Source: Azohydromonas sediminis
GTDB taxonomy: Bacteria; Pseudomonadota; Gammaproteobacteria; Burkholderiales; Burkholderiaceae_C
Reading direction: 5' to 3'
Assembly (NCBI RefSeq): GCF_003574675.1
Contig: NZ_QOAZ01000005.1
Location: 62,001 to 126,000, forward strand
DNA: 64,000 nucleotides
Below the pieces are notes generated by a model. It made no database searches and was not told the DNA's origin. It was given only the letters and a program-made list of their open reading frames with translations. Made by a program: the position numbers and the translations under genes. Each line of letters begins with the position of its first letter. Positions within the stretch are counted from its first letter, which is position 1. Of this stretch, positions 22,772-31,364 are shown piece by piece.

Positions 22772-23212
22772 ATGAAAGTGCTCGACCTGCGTTGTTCCCA
22801 CGGGCACCGATTCGAAGGCTGGTTCGCCAGCGACGACGAGTTCCTCGACCAGAACGGCCGCGGCCTGATCGAATGCCCGCTGTGCGGCGACCGCGTCGTC
22901 ACGCGGCTGCCGAGCGCGCCACGGCTGAACCTGTCGGGCGCGCGCGCCGACGAGGCACCACCGCCCGCGACCGCCGCGCCGCAGCCCGACCTGCAGGCGC
23001 TGTGGCTGAAGGCCGTGCGCCACGTGCTGGCGACCACGGAAGACGTCGGCGACCGCTTTGCGGAAGAAGCGCGGCGCATCCACTACGGTGAGGTCGAGGC
23101 CCGCGGCATCCGGGGTCACGCCACCCCCGAGGAGCGCGAATCGCTGCGCGAGGAGGGCATCGAAGTCGTCGCGCTGCCGGTGCCGGCCGCACTGAAGGAG
23201 CCGCTGCAGTAG
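22772..23212 (+). CDS. DUF1178 family protein
   Basis: 146 residues. The N-terminus MKVLDLRCSHGHRFEGWFAS and ECPLCGDRVV give two Cys pairs-like motifs (C8-x-H, CPLC near 37-40), suggestive of a small zinc ribbon. The C-terminal half, HYGEVEARGIRGHATPEERESLREEGIEV, is typical of DUF1178. The family has no assigned function; it commonly follows nuo and NUDIX genes in betaproteobacteria. The start at 22772 fits the family; ATG upstream in frame would add 12 residues from the promoter region. Confidence 0.88.
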   Translation: MKVLDLRCSHGHRFEGWFASDDEFLDQNGRGLIECPLCGDRVVTRLPSAPRLNLSGARADEAPPPATAAPQPDLQALWLKAVRHVLATTEDVGDRFAEEARRIHYGEVEARGIRGHATPEERESLREEGIEVVALPVPAALKEPLQ

Positions 23213-23257
23213 CGCGCAGCGGGCGCCGCGTTCGCCCGAGACGCGCGGCGGGCCGGC

Positions 23258-24685
23258 TCAGAGCACGCGGCCGGGGTTCATCACGCCGGCCGGGTCGAGC
23301 GCGGCCTTGATCGCGCGCATCAGCCGCAGCGCCACCGGGTGCTTGCGCCGCGCGAGTTCGTCGCGCTTGAGCGCGCCGATGCCGTGCTCGGCCGAGATCG
23401 AGCCGCCGTGCGCCATCACCGCGTCGAACACCAGCGCGTTGACGGCGTGTTCGCGCTCGCGCAGGAACGCCGCCGCATCGACGCCGACCGGCGCCTGCAC
23501 GTTGTAGTGCAGGTTGCCGTCGCCGAGGTGGCCGAAGTCGACCAGCCGCACGCCGGGGAAGGCGGCTTCAAGGGCCGCGTCGGTGGCCGCGACGAAGTCC
23601 GGGATGCGCGACACCGGCAGCGCGATGTCGTGCTTGATGTTCAGCCCTTCCTCGGCCTGCGCCAGCGGAATCGACTCGCGCAGGTGCCACAGCGCCTTCG
23701 ACTGCGCGACGCTCTCGGCGACCACGGCGTCGGCGATCAGGTGCGCGTCGAGCGCGTCGGCCAGCAGCGCCTCGAAGGCCTCGCGTGCGTGCGCCTCGCT
23801 CTCGCCGTCGGAGAGTTCGAGCAGCACGGTCCACGCTGGCGCCGCGTCGCCGGCGAACGGTTGTGCGAGTTGCGGGAAGTGGCGCGCGACGAGTTCGAGC
23901 GAGAAGCGGTTCATCACCTCGAACCCCGTCAGTCCCGCGCCCAGGCGGGCGCGCGCGCGTTCGAGCAGCCGCACCGCGTCGGCGATCGACGCGCAGGCGG
24001 CCAGCGCCGTCATCACGGCGGCGGGGCGCGGGAACAGCTTCAGCGTCGCGGCGGTGATCACGCCCAGCGTGCCTTCGCTGCCGATGAACAGGTCGCGCAG
24101 GTCGTAGCCGGTGTTGTCCTTGCGCAGGCCCGACAGCCCGTCCCACAGCTCGCCCTGCGGCGTGACGACCTCGAGACCCAGGCACAGCTCGCGCGCGTTG
24201 CCGAAGCGCAGCACCTGCGTGCCGCCGGCGTTGGCCGCGAGGTTGCCGCCGATCGTGCAGCTGCCCTCGGCGGCGAGGCTGAGCGGGAACAGCAGCCCGG
24301 CGTCGTCGGCGGCCTGCTGCACCACCTGCAGCACGCAGCCGGCCTCGACGGTGATCGTCAGGTTGGCCGTGTCGATTTCGCGCACGCGGTTGAGCCGCGT
24401 CAGGCTCAGCAGCACCTGCGTGCCGCTGTCGTCGGGCACGCCGCCACCGACCAGCCCGGTGTTGCCGCCCTGCGGCACGATCGCCACGCCGGCGTCGGCG
24501 CAGGCGCGCACGACGGCGGCCACCTCGGCCGCAGTGCCCGGCCGCACGACGGCCAAGGCACGGCCGCGCCAGCGCTTGCGCCAGTCGACCTCGTAGGCCG
24601 AGAGGTCGCCGTGCGTCGCGGCAGTCAAGACGTGGGCATCACCGACGAGCGCGCGCAGTCGCGCCAGCAGCAAGGCGTCGTTCAT
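23258..24685 (-). CDS. FAD-linked oxidase, D-lactate/2-hydroxyacid dehydrogenase type
   Basis: 475 residues of the FAD-binding type 4 / GlcD family. The PCMH FAD domain shows VVRPGTAAEVAAVVRAC, the nucleotide loop PQGGNTGLVGGGVPD near residue 75 and EGSCTIGGNLAANAGGT near residue 140. The C-terminal domain carries VDFGHLGDGNLHYN near residue 370 and SAEHGIGALKRDEL near residue 420, which supply the metal or substrate histidines. These enzymes oxidise D-2-hydroxy acids such as D-lactate or 2-hydroxyglutarate at the membrane; the substrate cannot be set from sequence. The start overlaps the stop of the upstream DUF2069 gene (ATGA). Confidence 0.92.
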   Translation of the reverse strand: MNDALLLARLRALVGDAHVLTAATHGDLSAYEVDWRKRWRGRALAVVRPGTAAEVAAVVRACADAGVAIVPQGGNTGLVGGGVPDDSGTQVLLSLTRLNRVREIDTANLTITVEAGCVLQVVQQAADDAGLLFPLSLAAEGSCTIGGNLAANAGGTQVLRFGNARELCLGLEVVTPQGELWDGLSGLRKDNTGYDLRDLFIGSEGTLGVITAATLKLFPRPAAVMTALAACASIADAVRLLERARARLGAGLTGFEVMNRFSLELVARHFPQLAQPFAGDAAPAWTVLLELSDGESEAHAREAFEALLADALDAHLIADAVVAESVAQSKALWHLRESIPLAQAEEGLNIKHDIALPVSRIPDFVAATDAALEAAFPGVRLVDFGHLGDGNLHYNVQAPVGVDAAAFLREREHAVNALVFDAVMAHGGSISAEHGIGALKRDELARRKHPVALRLMRAIKAALDPAGVMNPGRVL

Positions 24686-25086
24686 GCGGCAGGGGGCACT
24701 TGCGCTGCACGCCGGAACCGCCAGCGCACGTGCAGCGCGCACGCCGTGAACAGCACCAGGCACAGCACGACCTGGATCGCGGCCAGCACCGCACTGAGCC
24801 CGCTGTCGCTCGTCGCGCGCACGACGCCCTCGGTGAAGTACAGCCAAACCAGCAGGCTGACCCAGCGGTAGGTGTACATGCGGTGTTTCAGCAGCCCGGC
24901 GATCGGGATCGCCAGCGGCAGCACCTTGAGCGCCAGCGTGCGGTTGCCGGTGGGCGCCAGCCACAGCTCCCATGCGAGGCCGAGCACGATCATCGCGAGC
25001 AGGCTGCCGACCGCCATCGCGCGCGTCAGCCGCACGACGCCGTCGGGGGTTGCGGGCTCGGCGGGGAGGGCGGTCGCGTCGGGCAT
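24682..25086 (-). CDS. DUF2069 family membrane protein
   Basis: 134 residues with four hydrophobic segments (about 20-42, 50-66, 73-90, 96-117). Matches DUF2069, small integral membrane proteins of unknown role in proteobacteria. LLKHRMYTYRWVSLLVWLYFTEGVVRA is the conserved central segment. Start chosen at ATG 25086; ATGs at 25095, 25098 and 25107 are alternatives but run into the divergent yihY-like gene. Couples by ATGA overlap to the FAD-linked dehydrogenase. Confidence 0.82.
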   Translation of the reverse strand: MPDATALPAEPATPDGVVRLTRAMAVGSLLAMIVLGLAWELWLAPTGNRTLALKVLPLAIPIAGLLKHRMYTYRWVSLLVWLYFTEGVVRATSDSGLSAVLAAIQVVLCLVLFTACALHVRWRFRRAAQVPPAA

Positions 25087-25105
25087 GGCTGGCATCATAG
25101 GCCGC

Positions 25106-26338
25106 ATGAGATCGCCCCTCGCGACCGTCGCCCACGTGCGCAGCCGCGCGGCCGAACTGCTGGCCACGCTGCACGACTGGCCCTGGATGGCGACGCTGGC
25201 CACGCTGCGCCAGCGCTTCCGCGAAGACCACCTCAGCCTGACGGCGAGCAGCCTGACGTTCACGACGCTGTTCGCGCTCGTGCCGCTGGTCACGGTGGCC
25301 TTCGCGGTGCTGTCGATCTTCCCGCTGTTCGCCGACCTGCGCGGGCGGCTCGAGACGCAGGTGCTGCCCGCCTTCGTGCCGGCCGAGATCGCCAAGCCGG
25401 TGCTCGCGGCGCTGACGCGCTTCGCCGACCGCGCGCTGGCGATGGGCGGCGTCAGCGTCGCGGTGCTGCTGGCGTCGGCGCTGGTGCTGCTGTTCACGAT
25501 GGACGGCGCGCTCAACGCGATCTGGCGCGTGCGCCGGCCGCGCCCGCTCGGCCAGCGCGTGCTCGTGTACTGGGCGGCGCTGACGCTGGGGCCGCTGGTG
25601 CTGGCCGTCAGCGTGACGGCCAGCTCGTGGGCGCTGTCGGCGGCGGCCGGCTGGGTCGGGCCGATGCCGGGTCTCACGCGCGCGCTGCTCGGCGCGTTCG
25701 AGTTCGGCCTGCTCGCCACGACGATGGCCGGTCTGTACCACTATCTGCCCAACACCGACGTGCGCTGGCGCCACGCGTGGGCCGGCGGGCTGTTCGTCGC
25801 GGTCGGCATCGAGCTGGCCAAGCAGGCGCTGGGCTGGTACGTGCGCGCGTTCCCGGCCAACGCCGCGATCTACGGCGCCGCGGCCGCACTGCCGGTGTTC
25901 CTGCTGTGGATCTACACCGTGTGGGCCATCGTGCTGCTCGGCGCCGTGATCGCGGCCTACGCGCCGAGCCTGTCGATGCGCGTCGCGCGGCGGCCGCCGT
26001 CGCCCGGCGACCGTTTCGAATTGGCGCTGGTGCTGCTGCGCGAGCTGGCGCGCGCACGCAGCCTGCCGGCGCGCGGGTGGTCGCTGCCGTCGCTGGCCTA
26101 CCAGCTGCGGCTCGACCCGCTGCAGATCGAGCCGGTGCTCGACACGCTGATCGCGCTCGACTGGGTCGGCCGCCTCGACGAGGGCGGCGACCCGCGCCAC
26201 GTGCTGGCCTGCGACCCGGCGACGACGCCGGTGGCGCCGCTCGTCGACGCGCTGCTGCTCGCGCCGAGCAGCGCGACGGCCGCGTTCCGCGACCGCGCCG
26301 GGCTGGCGCGGCTGACGCTGGCCGACGTGCTCGGCTGA
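25106..26338 (+). CDS. YihY/BrkB family inner membrane protein
   Basis: 410 residues. The first 290 form the six-helix YihY/UPF0761 domain: DHLSLTASSLTFTTLFALVPLVTVAFAVLSIFP, the glycine-rich RPLGQRVLVYWAALTLGPL and GLYHYLPNTDVRWRHAWAGGLFVAVGIEL with KQALGWYVRAFP are typical. The remaining 120 residues are a cytoplasmic domain of winged-helix appearance (PSLAYQLRLDPLQIEPVLDTLIALDWVGRL), common in betaproteobacterial members. Once wrongly linked to RNase BN; function remains unclear. It starts only 19 bases from the divergent DUF2069 start. Confidence 0.9.
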   Translation: MRSPLATVAHVRSRAAELLATLHDWPWMATLATLRQRFREDHLSLTASSLTFTTLFALVPLVTVAFAVLSIFPLFADLRGRLETQVLPAFVPAEIAKPVLAALTRFADRALAMGGVSVAVLLASALVLLFTMDGALNAIWRVRRPRPLGQRVLVYWAALTLGPLVLAVSVTASSWALSAAAGWVGPMPGLTRALLGAFEFGLLATTMAGLYHYLPNTDVRWRHAWAGGLFVAVGIELAKQALGWYVRAFPANAAIYGAAAALPVFLLWIYTVWAIVLLGAVIAAYAPSLSMRVARRPPSPGDRFELALVLLRELARARSLPARGWSLPSLAYQLRLDPLQIEPVLDTLIALDWVGRLDEGGDPRHVLACDPATTPVAPLVDALLLAPSSATAAFRDRAGLARLTLADVLG

Positions 26339-26361
26339 CGCGCGCGCCGCGGGGCGGCGTC

Positions 26362-27177
26362 TCAGGCGGACGACGTCGGCGCGAACGCCGCCCGCAGCGC
26401 CGCCAGTGTCGCGTCGGGCGCCTCGGCCATCAGCGCGTGGCCGGCGGGCACCGTCAGCACGCGCGCCTTCAGCGCCTGCGCGAGGTCGCGTGTGGCCTTC
26501 GGCGACGTCATCTGGTCGCGCTCGCCGAGGATCAGCGTCGCCGGGCAGCGCACCTGCGCGGCGGCCTCGAGACCGTGCGCATAGGCGTCGCACAGCGCGA
26601 AGTCGTGGTGGAACAGGTTGATCTCGCGCTGCGCCGCGAGCACGCGCCGCCCCAGCGCGCGCGCCGAGCCGTGCAGCCACATCCCCGGCCCCGGGAACGA
26701 CGGCTTGGCCGCGATCGTCGAGTGCGAGAACACGGTCACCATGTCGATCGCCTTCAGCGGGTCGTCGCGCGACGTCGCGAGCAGCGCCTCGGACACTTTC
26801 ATCGGGTATGCGGTGCCCAGCAGCGCGAGGTGCGTAACGCGCTCGGGCGCGCGCCCCGCCGCCTCGAGCGCGATCAGCGAGCCCATGCTGTGGCCCGCGA
26901 ACGCGGCACGCTGCACGCCGGCTGCGTCGAGCAGCGCCAGCGTCCAGTCGGCGAGCGCCTCGATGCTCGGCAGCACCGGGCCGGCGCTGCGCATGTGGCC
27001 GGGCTGGTCGACGGCGAGCACGCCCCAGCCGTGGTGCGCGAACCAGCGCGCCAGCAGCGTCCACACGCTGTGGTCGTTGAGCGCACCGTGGATGAAGACG
27101 ACGGTGGGCAGCGCCGCATCGAACGGCTTGCCGCCGGTGTACGCGTAGGCCTCGCGGCCGTGGACGGTCAGCTTCAT
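26362..27177 (-). CDS. alpha/beta-fold hydrolase
   Basis: 271 residues. Oxyanion-hole strand VVFIHGALNDHSVW near residue 28, nucleophile elbow GHSMGSL near residue 100, acid DQM in ILGERDQMTSP near residue 215 and the last catalytic His in PAGHALMAEAP near residue 250 complete the Ser-Asp-His triad. Substrate is unknown. Its start overlaps the stop of the MetY-like gene upstream (27174-27177, ATGA), so it is cotranscribed with it; related pairs include homoserine acetyl esters, but this protein is not MetX-like in length or motif. Confidence 0.9.
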   Translation of the reverse strand: MKLTVHGREAYAYTGGKPFDAALPTVVFIHGALNDHSVWTLLARWFAHHGWGVLAVDQPGHMRSAGPVLPSIEALADWTLALLDAAGVQRAAFAGHSMGSLIALEAAGRAPERVTHLALLGTAYPMKVSEALLATSRDDPLKAIDMVTVFSHSTIAAKPSFPGPGMWLHGSARALGRRVLAAQREINLFHHDFALCDAYAHGLEAAAQVRCPATLILGERDQMTSPKATRDLAQALKARVLTVPAGHALMAEAPDATLAALRAAFAPTSSA

Positions 27178-28475
27178 GGCGCGGCCTTCTCGGCGGCGCG
27201 CAGCGCGCGCTTGAGGTCGTCGATCAGGTCGTCGGGGTCCTCGAGCCCGATCGACAGCCGGATCGTCCCCGGCCCGATGCCCGCGCGCGCGAGCGCCGCG
27301 TCGTCCATGCGGAAGTGCGTCGTGGACGCCGGGTAAATCACCAGCGATCGGCAGTCGCCGACGTTGGCGAGGTGGCTGAAGAGCTTCAGCGCCTCGATGA
27401 ACGCGCGGCCCTGGGCGCGCGAGCCCTTCAGGTCGAAGCTGAAGACGGCGCCGCAGCCGCGCGGCAGCAGCTTTTTGGCCAGCGCGTGGCTCGGGTGGCT
27501 CTCGAGCTCGGGGTAGCCGACGCGCGCGACCAGCGGCTGGCGCACGAGGAAGTCGACCACCTTGCGCGTGTTGTCGACGTGGCGTGCCATGCGCAGCGGC
27601 AGTGTCTCGAGGCCCTGCAGCATCAGCCACGCGGTGTGCGGGCTCATGCAGGCGCCGAAGTCGCGCAGCCCCTCGCGGCGTGCGCGCAGCAGGAAGGCGC
27701 CGACCGTGCTCTCCTCGGTGAACACCATGCCGTGGAAGCCGGCGTAGGGTTCGTTGAGTTCAGGGAAGTGCGGCGACGCCGCCCAGTCGAACGTGCCGCC
27801 GTCGACCAGCACGCCGCCGACGACGGTGCCGTGGCCGCAGAGGAACTTGGTCGCCGAGTGGAAGACGAGGTCGGCGCCGTGCTCGAAGGGCTTCATCAGC
27901 CACGGCGTCGTGAACGTCGAGTCCACCAGCAGCGGCAGCCCGGCGTCGTGCGCGACCTGCGCCACCGCCGGGATGTCGAGCACGTCGAGCCCCGGGTTGC
28001 CGAGCGTCTCGCCGAACAGCAGCCGCGTCTGCGGCCGGATCGCGGCGCGCCATGCGTCGACGTCGCCCGGCGCGACGAACGTCGTCGTGATGCCGAAGCG
28101 CGGCAGCGTGTACGCGAGCAGGTTGTGGCTGCCGCCGTACAGCGCGCTGCTGGCCACGATGTGGCTGCCCGCGCCGGCGATCGTCGCGATCGCGAGGTGC
28201 AGCGCGGCCTGGCCGCTGGCGGTGGCGATGCTGCCGACGCCGCCCTCGAGCGCAGCGATGCGCTCCTCGAACACGGCGTTCGTCGGGTTGCTGATGCGGC
28301 TGTAGACGTGCCCCGAGCGTTCCATGTTGAACAGGCTCGCGGCGTGTTCGGAGCTCTCGAACACGAAGCTCGTGCTCAGGTGAATCGGCAGCGCGCGCGC
28401 GCCGGTGGCGGGGTCGGGCGCGGCGCCGGCGTGCAGCGCCAGCGTGTCGAAGCCGGGGTCGGAAGGTCCGGGCAT
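27174..28475 (-). CDS. metY: O-acetylhomoserine aminocarboxypropyltransferase (sulfhydrylase)
   Basis: 433 residues, the size of MetY rather than of the shorter MetB/MetC. It would make homocysteine from O-acetylhomoserine and sulfide in methionine synthesis. Family signs: DTLALHAGAAPDPATGARALPIHLSTSF at the N-terminus, YSRISNPTNAVFEERIAALEGG, the PLP-lysine segment HSATKFLCGHGTVVGGV near residue 210, and LSIGLEDPDDLIDDL at the end. A methionine gamma-lyase cannot be wholly excluded, but length and N-terminus favour MetY. A 19-base palindrome lies 7 bases upstream of the start. Confidence 0.88.
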   Translation of the reverse strand: MPGPSDPGFDTLALHAGAAPDPATGARALPIHLSTSFVFESSEHAASLFNMERSGHVYSRISNPTNAVFEERIAALEGGVGSIATASGQAALHLAIATIAGAGSHIVASSALYGGSHNLLAYTLPRFGITTTFVAPGDVDAWRAAIRPQTRLLFGETLGNPGLDVLDIPAVAQVAHDAGLPLLVDSTFTTPWLMKPFEHGADLVFHSATKFLCGHGTVVGGVLVDGGTFDWAASPHFPELNEPYAGFHGMVFTEESTVGAFLLRARREGLRDFGACMSPHTAWLMLQGLETLPLRMARHVDNTRKVVDFLVRQPLVARVGYPELESHPSHALAKKLLPRGCGAVFSFDLKGSRAQGRAFIEALKLFSHLANVGDCRSLVIYPASTTHFRMDDAALARAGIGPGTIRLSIGLEDPDDLIDDLKRALRAAEKAAP

Positions 28476-28482
28476 GGCAGGG

Positions 28483-28501
28483 CGCGAACCCGGGGTTCGC
28501 G
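28483..28501. repeat. inverted repeat beside the metY start
   Basis: CGCGAACC (28483-28490), CGG, GGTTCGCG (28494-28501): a perfect 8-bp inverted repeat placed 7 bases upstream of metY on the minus strand and within the 98-base divergent gap to the CBS gene. Could be a repressor site or an mRNA hairpin that hides the metY ribosome site. Confidence 0.4.
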
Positions 28502-28528
28502 GGGTGTCGTGCTGCGGCGATTGTGGGC

Positions 28529-28534
28529 TATATT
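28529..28534 (+). promoter_or_regulatory. candidate -10 box for the CBS-domain gene
   Basis: TATATT in GGGCTATATTGCC, 40 bases ahead of the gene start. It stands out in a GC-rich gap, but no clear -35 is present. Confidence 0.35.
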
Positions 28535-28573
28535 GCCCCGACGGGACCCGCGCAACGGGCGAGGAGACGGCCG

Positions 28574-29044
28574 ATGAAAGTCCACGACATCCTGCGCGTC
28601 AAGGGCGGCACGCTGTTCACCGTGTCGCCCGACCAGCCGCTGTGGCACGCCTGCCAGACGATGGCCGAGCACGACATTGGCTCGCTGGTCGTGATGGACC
28701 ACGGCGAGCTGGTGGGCATCCTGACCTTCCGCGAAGTCATCGCGGCGGTCGTGAAGAACGGCGGCAAGGTCGGCGACACGGTCGTGCGCACCGTGATGGA
28801 CGACTCGCCGCTGACCTGCACGCCCGAGACCGAGCTCGACGAAGTGCGCCGCATCATGCTGCAGCGCCACGCGCGCTACACGCCGGTGATGGACGGGCGC
28901 ACGCTGATGGGCGTGATCAGCTTCTACGACGTCGCGCGTGCCGTGGTCGAGGCGCAGGACTTCGAGAACCGCATGCTCAAGGCCTACATCCGCGACTGGC
29001 CGGTCGAGGAAGGCGAGCAGCCCGCGGCGCAGCCGCAGGCCTGA
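28574..29044 (+). CDS. CBS-domain pair protein
   Basis: 156 residues made almost wholly of two CBS domains (about 6-65 and 74-135): GSLVVMDHGELVGILTFREVI and RYTPVMDGRTLMGVISFYDVARAV are the typical strand-helix ends. Stand-alone CBS pairs bind adenosine nucleotides (AMP, ATP, NAD) and act as energy sensors for partner proteins. Start ATG 28574 follows GAGGAGACGGCCG, a good ribosome site, which excludes the GTG-type start 51 bases upstream. Convergent with the chemotaxis receptor downstream, so no partner is obvious. Confidence 0.9.
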   Translation: MKVHDILRVKGGTLFTVSPDQPLWHACQTMAEHDIGSLVVMDHGELVGILTFREVIAAVVKNGGKVGDTVVRTVMDDSPLTCTPETELDEVRRIMLQRHARYTPVMDGRTLMGVISFYDVARAVVEAQDFENRMLKAYIRDWPVEEGEQPAAQPQA

Positions 29045-29059
29045 CGGCGGCGCGCCGGC

Positions 29060-30625
29060 TCAGGCGGCGACTTCGCCACGCGGGCCGGCAGCGAGCCGGA
29101 ACACGGCCACCGCCTGCGCAAGGCCGTCGGCCTGCGCGCGCAGGCTCTCGGCGGCCGCGGCGCTTTGCTCGACGAGGGCGGCATTCTGCTGCGTCATGCG
29201 ATCGAGCGCGGCGACGGCGCCGTTGACCTCGCCGATGCCCTGCGTCTGTTGAGCCGTCGCGCTGCCGATCTCGCCGATCATCTGCGCCACTTTGCGCACG
29301 CTGCCGACGATGTCTTGCATCGTCGCACCGGCGTCGCCGACCAGCCTGGAGCCGGTCTCGACCTTGTCGACGCTGGTGCCGATGAGGGCCTTGATTTCCT
29401 TGGCCGCTTCGGCGCTGCGCTGGGCGAGGCTGCGCACCTCGCCGGCGACGACCGCGAAGCCGCGGCCCTGCTCGCCGGCGCGGGCGGCCTCGACGGCGGC
29501 GTTGAGCGCGAGGATGTTGGTCTGGAAGGCGATGCCGTCGATGACGCCGATGATGTCGGCGATCTTCCTCGAGCTGGCGTGGATGTCGTCCATCGTCGCG
29601 ACGACCTGGGCGACGACCTCGCCGCCGCGGCTCGCGACCTTGGCCGCGTCGCCCGCCATCGCGTCGGCCTCGCGCGCCGACGCGGCCGTCTGCCGCACCG
29701 CGCCGCTGAGCTGCTCGATCGAGCTCGCCGTGTGCTGCAGGTTGCTCGCTGCCTGCTCGGTGCGCTGGCTCAGGTCCTGGTTGCCCATCGCCACCTCGGC
29801 GCTGGCGGTGCGCAGGCTGTCAGCGGTCTCGCGGATGCCGGCCACCAGCTTCGCCAGGGCAGCCTGCATCGCGTCGAGGGCGCCGAACAGCTGTCCGAGT
29901 TCGTCGCGGCGAGAGTGGTCGAAGCGCGTCGTCAGGTCGCCGGTGGCGATCGCGCGCGCGCCGGCGGCGGCGTCGTGCAGCGCGCCGAGCACGGCGCGCG
30001 CCGTGAACCACATGACGACGGCGACGACTCCGATCGTCACCACCGCGAGCACGAGCGCGGCGGCCATCTGCGTACGGTTGTCGCGGCGGCGGGCCTCGAC
30101 CAAGGTGCCGGCGTTGTCGATCTGCTTGGCCTGCATGGCCTGCAGCGGGCGGATGAAGTTCTTGTGCAGCAGCGCCCAGTCGGACTGCAGCACTTCGTCG
30201 ACGGCGTCCTTGTCCGCCTTCGCATAGGCGGCGTCGAGCCGATCGAGGATCTTCGTCACCAGCGGGTAGTGTGCGCGCAGCTCGTTCAGCGCCGCCGTCT
30301 CTTTCTCGCTGTCGATCTCGTGCACGACGCTGACCACGGCCCAGTCCTGCTCGATCGCGGTGCGCGTTTCCTTCAGGTGATTGATCGTGCCGGGCAGCGG
30401 AAAGTGATCCAGCAGCACGCCGGCGGCGCGGTAGCGCACCGCGTGCAGCCCGGACTCGATGCGCTGTGCCGCCATCAAGGGCTTGAAGCTGTCGTCGACG
30501 ACGACCTCGAGCGTCTCGGCGCCGCGCTGGCCTGCCAGCAGCGCCAGCGCGGCGAGCGCGAATGCGCCCAGACCGGCGACCATGGTGGCCAGCCAAAGAC
30601 GGGCCCGGATGCTGAGGGTGCGCAT
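29060..30625 (-). CDS. methyl-accepting chemotaxis protein
   Basis: 521 residues. Membrane segments lie at about 9-31 and 187-209, bounding a periplasmic four-helix-bundle-type sensor of about 155 residues. A HAMP region follows (about 210-265), then the cytoplasmic signalling coiled coil with the highly conserved hairpin tip [44 protein letters not shown] (centre near residue 390). It binds CheA/CheW to control motility. No C-terminal CheR-tethering pentapeptide is present: it ends GPRGEVAA. No chemotaxis kinase genes are nearby, so it is an orphan receptor. Confidence 0.96.
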   Translation of the reverse strand: MRTLSIRARLWLATMVAGLGAFALAALALLAGQRGAETLEVVVDDSFKPLMAAQRIESGLHAVRYRAAGVLLDHFPLPGTINHLKETRTAIEQDWAVVSVVHEIDSEKETAALNELRAHYPLVTKILDRLDAAYAKADKDAVDEVLQSDWALLHKNFIRPLQAMQAKQIDNAGTLVEARRRDNRTQMAAALVLAVVTIGVVAVVMWFTARAVLGALHDAAAGARAIATGDLTTRFDHSRRDELGQLFGALDAMQAALAKLVAGIRETADSLRTASAEVAMGNQDLSQRTEQAASNLQHTASSIEQLSGAVRQTAASAREADAMAGDAAKVASRGGEVVAQVVATMDDIHASSRKIADIIGVIDGIAFQTNILALNAAVEAARAGEQGRGFAVVAGEVRSLAQRSAEAAKEIKALIGTSVDKVETGSRLVGDAGATMQDIVGSVRKVAQMIGEIGSATAQQTQGIGEVNGAVAALDRMTQQNAALVEQSAAAAESLRAQADGLAQAVAVFRLAAGPRGEVAA

Positions 30626-30702
30626 GGAACGACTGCCTGGTCGGTGTGGGTGGTGACCCGGTGAGTGTTATCCGCCGTGTCAGGGGCGCCGGGCGCGTGG
30701 GC

Positions 30703-31146
30703 TCACTGCGTCGGCAGGCCCTTGCTGATCCACTCGGGCATACCGCCGCGGAACCAACCCACCTGCTTGTAGCCGGCGTCGCGCGCGACGACGGACGCCT
30801 TGTAGCTCTTCCAGCAGGTGCCCGAGTTGCAGAAGAAGATCACCGGCGCGCTCTTGTCGGCCGGCAGCTTCGAGAGGTCGAACTTGTCGGCCGACCGGTC
30901 GAACTTGACGTCCTTGGCGCTCTTCTCGACGTACGGCACATGGATCGCGCCCTTGACGGTCTTCTCGGCGTACTCGTTGGCGGTGCGCGTGTCGACGAGC
31001 GCGGCGCCCTTGGCGCCGAGGTCGCGCGCCTGCTCGGCGGTGACGATCTTCACGCCGTCGAGCGTGGCGGGGGTTTCCTGCGCCTGCACCGACGTCGCGA
31101 AGAACGCAGCAGCGGCCAGACACAGGGCGGGCAGGAACTTGGACAT
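30703..31146 (-). CDS. periplasmic rhodanese-like protein
   Basis: 147 residues with a Sec signal peptide (MSKFLPALCLAAAAFFATSVQAQ, cleavage near residue 22). The rhodanese domain has DTRTANEYAEKTVKGAIHVPY and the active-site loop FCNSGTCWKSYKAS, where a Cys heads the loop CNSGTC at about residue 108; the second Cys could form a disulfide with it. Ends GWFRGGMPEWISKGLP, as typical. Likely a sulfur carrier or thiosulfate-handling protein in the periplasm. GGAGAC before the start supports it. Confidence 0.9.
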   Translation of the reverse strand: MSKFLPALCLAAAAFFATSVQAQETPATLDGVKIVTAEQARDLGAKGAALVDTRTANEYAEKTVKGAIHVPYVEKSAKDVKFDRSADKFDLSKLPADKSAPVIFFCNSGTCWKSYKASVVARDAGYKQVGWFRGGMPEWISKGLPTQ

Positions 31147-31364
31147 GGCGGTCTCCTTTGCTAGGGGCGTCGAACGGACGCGGCCACCAGGGCCGGGATC
31201 GACCTACGGTCTATCGGCGCGCCGCGGACCGCGTTGAGCGACGAGCGCAGGTCGCGGCGTGCATCCATGCACGGATTCGAGCGGTGCACACCGTGCTTTT
31301 CGCACCGCGATGCGGCTGCGCCGCTGGAGACCGGCGGCCTCGCAGTTTGCGGTAGCCTCGCGCC

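Noticed and set aside
23258-27064. Single 1268-codon minus-strand protein
   Set aside because: Only 23258-24685 resembles a known family (FAD-linked dehydrogenase). The rest overlies yihY and reads as low-complexity.
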